The notes beneath the pieces are model-generated. The model did not search any database. It was not told where the DNA came from and saw nothing but the letters and a program-made list of their open reading frames with translations. Both the position numbers and the translations under genes were made by a program. A stretch of DNA of 64,000 nt from Quillaja saponaria (Eukaryota; Streptophyta; Magnoliopsida; Fabales; Quillajaceae): positions 17,172,350 through 17,236,349 of the forward strand of contig CM055608.1 of the NCBI GenBank assembly GCA_029379385.1. The letters are read 5' to 3'. Shown one piece after another: positions 11,665 to 22,835 of this stretch. The first letter of the stretch is position 1; the number at the start of each line of letters is the position of its first letter.

Positions 11665-13255
11665 AGGAAGAATCCTAAGCATTGGCATAAGAAAGAATAG
11701 TAGTACTAATTAATTTGATTAGTTTTGTTGTGTCCGAATAATTTGATTGGTTTGAGGTTTACAAGTTTGTCCGGGGTGGTAGTCTCGAAATTAAAAGACG
11801 AGAAAAGGAGGCCGTAATGAGGTCATGTACATGGTCACTCTAATGTCGATACATAGAAATAATAGTGTACGGAGATCAATAATGTGAAATCATGTGTTTA
11901 AATAGTAACTCTTCAAAATTTGAAAAGAAGAAATTAGTGTTTGACAAAATTAGATTTATGTAATATCAAATTTATATATATGAATTGTATAAAGATGTCA
12001 TAATTAATTAATTAGGTCTGTGTCATTCAATTCATTTAAAGATACCACCTTTTTTTTTTTTTTGGTTCTACATTTGTCCCATTAATCTAAGTTAGATAAA
12101 GTTTTGGATTAAACCGATGATATAAAAGGTAAGACAAAGCTCTATTTGTCTTTCCTATTAATTAAGCAATGGAGTCAGATCGTTCTTGAAAACCAAGATT
12201 TTGTTTATGAAACAAAAAGTAGGAACAATATTGTGTTTAGAGTTTTCCCTAAGTAGAGGTTGGAAAGACCAGAAATTCTATCAACTCAAAGCTCTCTAAG
12301 CTTGTTAGGTCATGTATCACCTCCACATATTATGTATTCCTCAATAGTTATAATTCCTAGCAACTAGACACAAGCTCAGTACATGTTTTATGTTTAAATA
12401 ACATAATTATAATTTATATATGCAAATGATCGATGTGGACTGTCTAAATACTTTTGTTGTTTTACTTCGGCTCATAACTGATCCAAGTACTAATTATTAA
12501 CCAGATTAATTGTACTATGATGATCACTTTGATGTTACCCACATGAATTAAATATATATTGTCACAAGAATGTGAGTTCTAACTCCATGGATAAGTTAAT
12601 TCTTCGATCTTAAATTCGAATAGTGTTAAGGGTTAATAAAATTAACCCAAGTAGCTAATTTATAAAACTGAACTTTACTATATTTTTTGGTTAACAACAT
12701 AATCAATTAGGACCATGTAAGTAAGTTGCCATTTTAGTAAACTTTAAAAGTAATAAATAACAGCATAATTTTGATTTTTGAGTAGTGACCAAAAAAATAT
12801 ATATACATATTTGGTTGGTTTAGACAACAAAATTTATTAATCTCTTACACACAAATATTTTTTTTTTTGGGGAGTGCCACCTTGTAGTGATGGGGAAAAC
12901 TCATTCAAAATAAAAGAGGACAAAAACTTGAACCCCTGAATTAATGGAAAGACTACTCCTCCCTTTGCAAAAACAAACTTGTGTCTATTCATAAGGTGTG
13001 ATTTAAGTAATAAGACATGTTTGAGTTTAGTAGTTGATGTGTCTTTACAATATTAAGAGTTCGAACTTGTAAAAAATATTTGTGAAAATAAATAATCATT
13101 AAGTGCGAACGAGACAAGATTTATACTTAAAAAGTAAAGTATGCGATACCCATTAAAAAAAAAATATTTCTGTTTATGGGGTCCATAGGTAAAGAAATTG
13201 AGATGGTCATGTCACAATAAATATTTACCTGTATCAGAAAAATCATCCACCGAAG
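11665..13255. other. Intergenic, no supported feature
   Basis: AT-rich sequence with homopolymer T runs near 12050 and 12862. I see no ORF of coding character and no element termini. Confidence 0.4.
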
Positions 13256-13425
13256 AAAGCCCTGACATGCCGCAACATTGCTCGCTATGCCGGCCAGACA
13301 GTCTGCTACCTTTTTAGTTTCTTGGAAAATATGGAAAAAATCTATCAGTTCATACACACGTTCCTCAATTCTCTGTGAAGTGTAATTAAGAATGGCACCA
13401 AATTAAAACCTTTCACCATGTCAAT
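13256..13425 (-). pseudogene. RNase H-like (RVT_3 type) fragment
   Basis: On the minus strand the open frame reads FFHIFQETKKVADCLAGIAS. This matches the C-terminal RNase H signature of plant LINE and host RVT_3 domains (an aromatic-His stretch followed by a kxxADxLA motif). The frame continues upstream to about 13425. The earlier catalytic Asp/Glu motifs are absent, so it is only the last third of the domain. It is probably a relic of a non-LTR element. Neither a partner ORF nor ends are visible. Confidence 0.45.
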
Positions 13426-16111
13426 GATTTATTTGATAATATGGATGATTGGTTATGTAGAGACCATTTCATTTTTGTAGGTTGGTCCAGTTTATTGCTC
13501 TTTCCTTAAGCCTATTTTGCCTTGATTCACAAGTACAACCTTTGTAATTTAATGGTATACCCATGGATTGGCAAATTTCCTAATTGGAAGGCTGCAACTT
13601 TTTAACTGCTGAAATTTCTACTCTTGCTAGTTGCATTACTTATTGCTTCCTTGTTTGTTGACATAACTGATTTGAAATTGTCTTTCATTCCAACGCACAA
13701 TTTGTATCATGCGCTTTATATTCTACTATGATTGGCTCTCATGAATATAGTCTTTCTTACCCCCCTCACGTCAATCCCACAAGCCTCTTAATTCAATGAT
13801 TATACCTTGGTTTGATTTTGAAGATAACCAGATAATTCAAAGTTAAATTGCAATAATAAGCAAACTTGATTAATCAATTGAGTTGAACTGGAATCAATAC
13901 GACAGCATTTTATCTTTTGCTAGTCAACTGTAGATCTCTACAAGTCAATTGAAAGTATTTTAGTGAATATAAAACAAAAAAGAAGCGCACCGTTTTATTA
14001 AATCTTAGTCGGCTATAAAAATTAGCTGAAAAAATACGTTTGAATATATTAGCTAAAAGAGATCAACTGAAAACTTACAATACAGTTAGCTAAAGTCACA
14101 TCAAAGTGAAGCGTTTTCAAGATTGACTGAAGAGTCAATCGAAGAAGATCAGCTATAGAAGGTGCTTAATTGTTTAATTTTGAGAGATAAATTTTCTATA
14201 ATCTTATTTGTAGCATAGGAGTGCAAATATATATTGTTCTAAGAAAAGAGTAAAAATCATTCAATTTAGACATATAAAACTGAGCGAATAAAGAAGAATA
14301 ACTTCTATAAAATTCTAGAAACATGAAAGTTTTGTTTAGTATTTATAGAACCCCTACAGGTATTTAAATCAAAAGGCATAATTTTCTCTTTGAAATCAAA
14401 CAAACATGACTGGAATGCAACCCAAACAAAATCCTAAAAAAGAAAATGATCAATACGGCTACCACCCACTGCTGGATTCCCGTCGTCGGCTGCCATATTT
14501 CAATTACTTTATAATTTCCTTTTCATTTGCTTTCCTCGATGTGTCCCATTGATAGTTATCCACATTTACTATTAATCTTACAATAACATCTATCACTAAT
14601 TCTTAGAAAAAATTCAACATTTATTTATTTATTTAAAATTATTAAGATTTCCATTTTGTAAGGGGATCATTCTGATCAGTTTATCCATGGTCAAGAATAA
14701 AATATTCTCTAATAAGTATAGCATCCCAGATTCAAAGTACTGTGTTAAGATTTAAACTTTGTAATTGTAATCAATGAAAAGTTGAACTTTTACAATATTT
14801 TATGTACATGTATACAGATCTGGATAAAACAAAGTTGTGTATATAATATCTTAAAATGGATGCATATAATATTTGAATTGAATAGCTAATTTCATGCAAT
14901 CTCTTTTCTCTTAGTTTTTACCAATGCTACTAATTGCTTTTTCTTTCCCTCTCTCATTGTTGTCCCCTACAAAGCTAGATATCTGGATATCTGAGAGATG
15001 GTGTTTGGCTTTGTATAAAAGGAAATAAAAGTCTTGTTCCATAAATTAAAAGAAGAAAGAAAGCACTTACTTTTCCAACGGTTATGGAGTTTGAGGTGTG
15101 TCACCTGTACAGGTTGCGAAGCACGAGAGCCATCCAAATATGGAGATCTCACGTAAGGCCACATAGAAATTATAAAGTAGTGTGTTTGTATTTTGGGTGG
15201 ATGTTAGATTTGCAATCCATGTACATCAGATGGAGCCAACCTTTCGCACTAATTATTTTGTTTTAAATAATAATTTGCATAACACACTTCTAATTTAAGG
15301 CAATGATAATTTCCACGCCCAACATCGGGTGGGTCAAGCTTGTGCGTGCTAGCTAGCTAACTTATTAACTTTATTGAAAATCTATTAAATAAGGTACTGA
15401 TACATCATAAATTATTTAATTAACATTTTAGTATCACATTTGTTAATATCTATCTCTAGTTTTTATGAAGAAATAATTCATAGGGTTTGAATGCTAAACC
15501 TCTCAAAATAATTAATCTAATTTGATTAATTGTTTGTTTGTTATATTAAGTGATCATACAAAACGTAGACATGATTAAATTTTTAAAACTATTTTTACTA
15601 GATTTAATTATTTCAATTTTTACAGAAAAATATTTTTTTTATTAAAAATTTCAAAATATTAATAAAAAAATAAATTTACATAAAATTCTATGATATAATA
15701 TTTGTTCAGATAAGTTAGAAAGAGACGCTCATTCCTAGCAAGGGAAGTTCAGCTTACATATTTTGGTAGTGAGCTGATCATCAAGTGGACATATATAATA
15801 TTAACCATATGCATGTGTTTATGTACATGTTAAATGATTTATTTTCTTAAATAAAATAGTCATTTCATGAAAAAAAAAAATGACTTAGTGTATGAGTAGG
15901 AGTGATGTGAAGAGGTTATTGTTTTTCTGTAGAATGAGTAGGTATTTTTTTTAATTAAAAGAAAAGTTAGTTATTAAGTGATGTGATGATATTTAGTTAA
16001 TGAATCTCTCATTTATATAATAATACAGATATAGATGTTCAAGACCTAATGGTCACACAAGTCTTTTACTCACCTATTGTTTATGTTTCTAATATCTTTT
16101 TAGTCACAAAC
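13426..16111. other. Intergenic, no supported gene
   Basis: AT-rich sequence. Short open frames at 14967-15266 lie in opposite frames of the same DNA and show no domain. A stretch near 14100-14160 has a tgactgaagagtcaatc-like inverted motif of unknown origin. Confidence 0.4.
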
Positions 16112-16406
16112 TGTTGTAGGACAAGTTATGAGGATTTGAGAGATTTGGTGAGAAAACTATTCTATTATAAACTAATGATAATATATCAATTCTCATTTTA
16201 CTCAATAAGTCTCTAAAAGAGTACAAATTATGCCTTATATAGACAAGTCTTAAACCTTAATAATTTTAACATAATTAGAATTATACTATAAATAAATCAA
16301 ACAATTGTACAATAGCGAATAATTATGGTCATTGCCCAAAAGTGATTTAGGTTGATCACAGCTAACATTGTGTCTGGTTGATTGAATTAGTTGATTTATG
16401 CTAATA
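16112..16406 (-). mobile_element. Ty1/copia 3' LTR (295 bp), decayed copy
   Basis: Read on the minus strand, it starts TATTAGCATAAATC (the expected TG start has become TA) directly after a polypurine-like tract (cttgagtggag, about 16407-16420). It ends CCTACAACA. A TATA box (gtctatataaggc) lies inside, about 150 nt from the 3' end. These are the order and sizes usual for small copia LTRs. The 5' LTR and most of the element are missing. Confidence 0.6.
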
Positions 16407-16700
16407 CTCCACTCAAGATGAAGCATGTAAATTAAAAAATAAAATTAATCTTTTACAAGAGCTTTACTAATTAAATATCAGCAATTTGATTATTGATTGA
16501 TATTGGATGCTCTACTCAATCCACTTAGCAATATCGGTCATTCCTCAACTGTGACTAAACTAAACTAGAAATGCCTTTTCATTTAGCTCCTAAATTTTTT
16601 TATGGTATCGTAAAGAGTCTTATAAAATATTCTCTTAAATTTCTAACTATTCTTGTAACTCATCAGAAATGTTTCACTTTTTCACGAAGGTTAACATTAA
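16407..16700 (-). pseudogene. Copia RNase H C-terminal remnant next to the LTR
   Basis: The minus strand shows an NNQIADI-stop-LVKLL stretch. This corresponds to the conserved QIADxxTKAL end of copia RNase H, and polypurine tract and LTR follow at once. Several stop codons break it. Going further upstream the similarity fades. Confidence 0.5.
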
Positions 16701-17033
16701 CTTTATCACGTGTACTTTTTTTATTGGAAAACATGTAATATAGACTACATGTAAACTAAGTTATATGAAAATCTAAATGTAAGATTATATAGTTACAATA
16801 AACCTTGGGCATTTAAGTCTTAGATAGAGATGTAAGATTATATAGTTACAATAAAACTTAGGCTTTTAAGTCTTTGGGTTGATGGTATTCATACTTAGGG
16901 TTGAGTTTTCATTGCTTACATGAAAAGTTAGGAGGTGACTCCTTAAATTTTATAATCAAAACCCTAAGTAGAAACACCCGAATCAAGTGGGACCCGCTCC
17001 CTTTTCAATAGGCATAAAGCATTGTCTCACATC

Positions 17034-17368
17034 TAGGAGTGGCACTCGAATCGAATAATTAATATTCGGATTCAAATTAGATTCGAATTATATTTGAATC
17101 CGAATTCAAATTTTAGTTAATATTGGAATTTAAATTTGAATTCGAATAATATATAATTCGATTCGATATTCGATGAACAATTTAAATTAATATTTGAAAT
17201 AATATATGTTTTTATTAAAAATATATGTATATATATATACTAGTTTTTACCAAAATACCTCTAAATTTTTGAATATTCAAATTCGAATTACGAGTTTGAA
17301 TTTCAAATTATATTTGAATAAGTATTCAAATTCAAATAGTGCACTATTCGATTCGAATTCCACCCCTA
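17034..17368. mobile_element. hAT-type MITE rich in AATTCGAAT repeats (335 bp)
   Basis: The ends TAGGAGTGGCACTCGAATCG and (reverse complement of the right end) TAGGGGTGGAATTCGAATCG form inverted repeats. The 8-bp flanks ctcacatc (17026-17033) and cccacatc (17369-17376) differ at one base and fit a hAT target duplication. The whole body is built from attcgaat/aaattcaa variants, so it is almost palindromic and could fold into a long hairpin. Confidence 0.72.
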
Positions 17369-17376
17369 CCCACATC

Positions 17377-17848
17377 CCTTAACTTAAATGACTTAAATAA
17401 CAATAAACACCCCATTCCATGGCCAAGCAATCCCTGTATTTCAAGTGTCCACTCACATTCTACATCCTTAGCTTCGAAACCTTCATCAAGTTTGAAAACC
17501 TTCATTAAGTATGAAATTAATGTATATGTTGAGCCATTTCTATTCAATTTTTTTATTTTTTATTTTTTTATTTCAAGTTAACTTCTTATATTTTCGTAAG
17601 TGTAATAAATATCTAATACCCACGTATATTTGAAAGTACAGAAGGAGTGTTTGTTTTTCTTTAGATTTATTTGTTTTTTTTTTTCTTTTCAAATCTATTT
17701 ATTGATCTAATTTTCTTAGATCTGTAACCAATTTTTTATCCATACTTAACTGGTCTCGATAGATTTTGCTTCTAATCACCCGTCGAGGTACCAATCTAAG
17801 AATAGTTGAAAATTATATGAAATTCCCTTTCAATCTTCTTTGAGTTAT
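17377..17848. other. Flank between MITE and copia LTR, no gene
   Basis: An open frame on each strand (17339-17581) covers the same DNA. Neither shows a domain and both run into the MITE end or a T-rich run. Confidence 0.35.
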
Positions 17849-18230
17849 TGTAAAAATAAAAATAGACATCCATACAAATATAAGTAGAAAAGAAATAAAT
17901 ATCAACATAAGATATAATGTGGTTGGCCCCTTACTTACATCTACGGATAAAAAAAAATTCACTAATATTTCAAGCAAGATTACACAGAAAGAGCAACACT
18001 CAACACAAAATGTTCTCACCACTTTCTCAGGCCACATCTCTACTAATCTCTCTTACACCCTAACCCCGAAGGGGTTCTCACCAAATATTAGAACTCTTTT
18101 TTTCTCATACCTACAATTCTCACAAGCCTACATATTTATACTATATAAGACTTGCCCAGTAAGTAAAATTTTCTTCCATTTTATGGAAATCCTTCAATCA
18201 TCTAATCAGACTTAATTACCCATCAAGATA

Positions 18231-18341
18231 AATCTAATTAAGAAATCTTATTAACATCTAATTAGTTATTTTTTGTCCACCAAGAGTAAACTAATTAGGA
18301 AATCTCCATCAACATCTAATTAGTTATTTCTTGCCTACCAA
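18231..18341. repeat. Two tandem 55-57 bp units inside the copia LTR
   Basis: Both units share the core aacatctaattagttatt followed by t-rich sequence and ccaccaa/ctaccaa. Such repeats in U3 are common enhancer-like variation in copia LTRs. Confidence 0.7.
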
Positions 18342-19469
18342 ATGAGGATTTGGATCAAAATTCTACAATTTCCACTGCAATTTCCACTTTGACTCAAATG
18401 TAAGGAATTTGATGTTGCTAGGCACAGCGTAAATTAAATTTTTGGCATTATCAAATCCTTAGGATCTTCTCTATTATTTATGAACCAATATATTTTTCTA
18501 TTAATCTAATTAATAAAAAATTACCTCTTGAAGCTATTAGGATGATCTTAGCTTGATTCATCAGGATATACAACCTCTAAATATATCTACAAGGATGAAT
18601 TGATCCAAAGCTTTGAGATGGCTTCTAAAAAATCTCCTTGTGTGCTAACATAAGTATTGAGATTTTTCTCACGTTATCACAAACACTCAGTTTGCCAAAA
18701 TTCTTTGCTACAGAGAACTTTGGCTCTCTATGGTATATTTTGAATAAATGTTACACACAATATGTGCGAGATCTAACCTCACTTAAGTAGGATATAATTG
18801 AACTCTAGTGATAAGATAAAGTCTTATCTCTTAGAATTTTAGTTAAAATAAGAAAATCCTAACTTAATCCTATATGAATTGATTGTAATTGCATGGAAGA
18901 CTAAAACTTCTGTTAATCAAATTACATCCTTTTGTGTATGACCCCTTAGGTCCATATTAAACTAGGTAGTAGGCCACATTAACTTAATTTATTTTTCAAT
19001 TAAATCCATATCTAATTAATTTCAATCAAAATTGCTTTTTGATTTACCTATAAATGAGAATTAATTATTAAATTAATTCTCAGATTACCTACAAGTTAAG
19101 ATTGATGCCTAGCAGCATATGATGACTACCCAGATAATATAAATATATATGTGAACCTTCTCGTTGTTAGTTACCATGCAATTAAATCTTTCCATCATTC
19201 AATGTTCCTGATTGAACTTAGAGTATGAATTAATTTCAAATCCTACATTATTTAATCTGATGTATCTATTTATAAGTCACAACTTATATGGTGGAATCTA
19301 AATTTTCTAATCTAGTTTCACACCATCCTGGCCAAGGACTTTTTGAGCTATGTATTAATTAGATAACACAGAACATTCTCTCTCTTTATTGAGAGTGATA
19401 GATCCCTTATTGTGCACTCATATTCTTCTATACATAGATAGTAATACCCAATATCTATCCCTGTATAAC

Positions 19470-22260
19470 TCAACTCAACTCAACTCACTAAGCCTTAAAA
19501 TCCCAAACTAGTTGGGGTTGGCTATATGAATCCTTTTCCTCCATTCGCATCAATCCAAGACAAGATTTTCATTAATTCCTAGCACAGCCATATCTTTCTC
19601 GATGACTGCCCCCCGTGTAAGTTTCGGTCTCCCCTTTCCCCGTCTAACACCTGGCACCTGGACCAAATCACCTTGCTTAAGTATTGCGTCCATTAGCCGA
19701 CGTTGGATGTGTCCAAATCGACGTAGACGATTCTCCCTCATTTTCTCCTCAATAGGTGCTACTTCCACCTTCTTACGAATCTCCTCATTCTTTATTCTAT
19801 CTTTTCTTGTATGTCCTGTCATCCATCTCAACATTCTCATTTCGGCTACTCCCATCTTATGTGAATGTTGCTTCTTAACTGCCCAACATTCGGTACCATA
19901 CAGCATAGCTGGTCTCACTGCCGATTTATAAAATTTCCCTTTCAATCTATTCGGGATTTTAGGATCACATAAAACTCCCGAGGCACTCCGCCACTTCACC
20001 CACCTTGCCTTAATCCTATGGTTTACATCATGCTCAATTGCACCATCTTTTTGTATAAATAACCTTAAATACTTAAACACATCCTTGGTAGGGATTGTCT
20101 GACCGTCTAAAATTATATCATTCGGGTCTCCTCTAGTTTCACTGAAATTGCACTCCATATATTCAGTTTTTGTCTGACTCAATCTAAGGCCTTTAGATTC
20201 TAACGCGTTCCGCCACATTCCTAGTTTAGAATTTAAACCTTCCCTAGTTTCGTCTACCAACACGATATCATCGGCAAACAACATGCACCATGGAGCCCTA
20301 TCTTGAATATTATAGGTGAGTTCATCCATGACTAAAGCAAATAGGTAAGGACTTAAGGATGAACCTTGGTGAACACCTTATCGTGATCGGGAACTCTCCA
20401 GTCATACCATCTACAGTCCGCACCCTAGTCATTACTCCCTCATACATATCTTTAATAACTTCTACATATTTAGTTGGGACATTTTTCTTCTCTAGTACCC
20501 ACCATAAGACTTGTCTTGGTACCTTATCATACGCTTTTTCTAAATCAATAAAGACTATGTGAAGATCCTTTTTCTTTTCTTTATATTTCTCCATTAATCT
20601 CCTAAGTAGAAAAATAGCCTCCATTGTAGATCTTCCTGGCATAAAGCCAAATTGATTCTCAGAAACTAAAGTCTCATTCCTAAGCCTACGCTCAATCACT
20701 CTCTCCCACAGTTTCATTGTATGGCTAATAAGTTTTATACCTCGATAATTCGAATAACTTTGAATATCTCCTTTATTCTTATAAATAGGGATTAACGTAC
20801 TCTTCCTCCACTCATTTGGCATTTTCTTGGTTACTAAAATTTTGTTAAAAAGATTTGTAAGCCAAGTTACTCCAATATCTCCTAGGCATCTCCAAACTTC
20901 TATTGGAATATCATCTGGGCCCAATGCCTTACCCTTCTTCATCTTATGCATAGCTTCTTCATCTTATGCATAGCTTCTACTGGAACAACTTTGAATATCT
21001 TCTTCATCCTTCTTCTTCATCTCCACGTCCTCTACTTTCTCCTAACACCTCTCTAGCCGTATTCCTGATACGACTCGCCATCTTCTCCCAGATCAATTTA
21101 GGCTCACCCTCCACCCTCCAAGGATCACCCTGTAACATTTTATCTTTAAAAAGAGCCATCTTCCCTCCATTCAAATTCCACCATCTAGTCTTAATACACT
21201 TATTACTTCTATGCTTTTGCTTCCACCACTTAACGCCAACATCCACAACCATAAGTTTATGTTGAGACACTAAACACTCGCTAGGGTAAAACCTTACAAT
21301 CCTTACAAATTGCTCTATCAACCTTTCTAGTTAGAACAAAATCTATTTGGCTCTTATTCGGTCCGCTACTAAAGGTGATTAAGTGTGACTCTCGTTTTTT
21401 AAAGAACGTGTTAGCTAAAATCAAATCATACGCAACTGCAAAATCTAAAATAGACTCTCCACCCTCATTCTTAACGCCATAACCATATCCTCCATGTACG
21501 TGCTCAAAACCCTTATTAGTACTTCCTACATGACTGTTCAAATCAGCACCAATAAATAATTTCTCACCTAATGGTACTCCTTGAACTATCTCCTCTAAAT
21601 CTTCCCAAAAAGCCTTCTTAGTAGATTCTTCCAATCCTATTTGGGGAGCATAGGAACTAATGATATTAAATGCCTCCTCGTCTATCATCAATTTCACTAA
21701 AATTATTCTATCATTTTTCTTCTTGATTTCAACAGCCTCGTCCTTCAAATTTCCATCAACAATAATCGCCACTCCATTCCTATTTCTAGTCTTACCAGTA
21801 TACCACATCTTGAATCCTATTCTCTCTATCTCTCTAGCCTTTTCTCCTACCCACTTAGTTTCTTGCAAACAAGTAATATTAATTCTCCTTCTACTTATAG
21901 TATCTACAAGCTCTCTCAATTTACCAGTAAGAGTCCCTATGTTCCAAGTAGTTATGCGAATCTTATCCTGGACTAGCTTCTTTACCCGCACCCGTCCTCG
22001 ATGAGAGAACCCTTGCTCATTTTACACCACACCCGGGCGCCGATGTGGTGCGCTACTAAGGATGTGATGACCCAACCCTTGCTCATTTCTCACTACACCC
22101 GAGATCCGATACAGCGCGTCGCTAAGAGGGTTACGCCCCAACGAATATTCGGTAGGATTCATCATCATAGGGTTTGACTAGTTTTACGCTGGTCGTCAAC
22201 CTATCGCAACCTTCCTCCTTTATCCGGGCTTGGGACCGGCAGAGTAACCTCTAGCGGAGT
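19470..22260 (-). mobile_element. RTE-type LINE, structurally complete, with 16-bp target duplication
   Basis: The 16-mer tctatccctgtataac lies at both borders (19454-19469 and 22261-22276). The element reads on the minus strand: a GC-richer 5' leader of about 270 nt, an endonuclease-RT ORF, then a 3' end of tandem ttgag units (tcaactcaactcaac on the plus strand). Short tandem repeats instead of poly(A) are typical of the RTE clade. The perfect duplication and full length point to a recent insertion into the copia LTR. It encodes what is needed for target-primed reverse transcription, but its ORF is broken. Confidence 0.85.
19510..21991 (-). pseudogene. RTE endonuclease-reverse transcriptase ORF, frameshifted
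   Basis: The N-terminal part is an APE-type endonuclease. Visible motifs are TTWNIGTLTGK, CLQETKW, GADLNSHVG and SQIDFVL, and the final catalytic His (SQHKLMVVD) is found only after a frame change near 21290. The RT part has [43 protein letters not shown] and the catalytic FADD box at 20267-20278. The C-terminus is rich in RRGKGRPKLT. Breaks: frameshift near 21290; a 20-bp tandem duplication at 20941-20980 that shifts frame between the linker and RT; a frame change near 20330-20390; and a TGA at about 19549, after which the frame goes on to about 19510. About 830 codons span the gene, normal for RTE. It is not functional as it stands. Confidence 0.85.
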
Positions 22261-22835
22261 TCTATCCCTGTATAACCCATGGTGAATTATACTTAGATAG
22301 TATCAAAGCATGAAAACCTATATACAAGGTATCTATAATGCATCAGGTCTAAAGATCATTTGCACCACTATATTGAAGAACTCTCATTAACAACTATGCA
22401 AAAGTCCATATGACTGTTTTACAATCAAGTCAATTCAGTAAATTTATTCTCTAACAAGCACTTACATGTTTATTATAGGATGATCATGAGGTTGACCATC
22501 CTAAACATTTGAGCTAACACAACATGTACTAATCTAACCGGATCTTTAATTCCCATTATTAATGATCCTATGATAAGGAATATTTAAGAATAAAGCTTAA
22601 AAGAATATATCTTATAAGCATGATTATATCATGGTTATTATTTTCATTACTTATATTTTATAGGATTTATCATGTTCATACTAAAGAATTAACTAACAAT
22701 TAAAATACATGATAAATAATAATACCATATAATAAAGAAACAATTTCATTTTATTAATAACTGAATAAGACTGTATTTACAAGTAATGTACCATAGACAT
22801 CTAATGTCATTAGCTTGTAGGGCATACTATTAACA

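Larger units (their letters stand above)
17849..22835 (-). mobile_element. Ty1/copia 3' LTR, split by an RTE LINE
   Basis: On the minus strand the LTR starts TGTTAATAGTATGCCCTACA, right after the polypurine tract (caagtgggagat, 22836-22848). It ends near 17849 in tttttaca. A TATA box (atatagtataaatat, about 18135-18150) is followed by a U5-like end that contains ccgtagatgtaag. Without the LINE and one target copy the LTR is about 2.2 kb. Two copies of a 55-57 bp unit lie at 18231-18285 and 18287-18341. The 3' boundary is judged from TG..CA form only, because the 5' LTR is missing. Confidence 0.6.

Noticed and set aside
17339..17581. 80-codon ORF and antisense 67-codon ORF
   Set aside because: They start inside the MITE end and have no domain; each is the shadow of the other.
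19602..22004. Plus-strand open frames over the LINE (67 to 114 codons)
   Set aside because: Antisense shadows of the RTE ORF, which has clear endonuclease and RT motifs on the minus strand.
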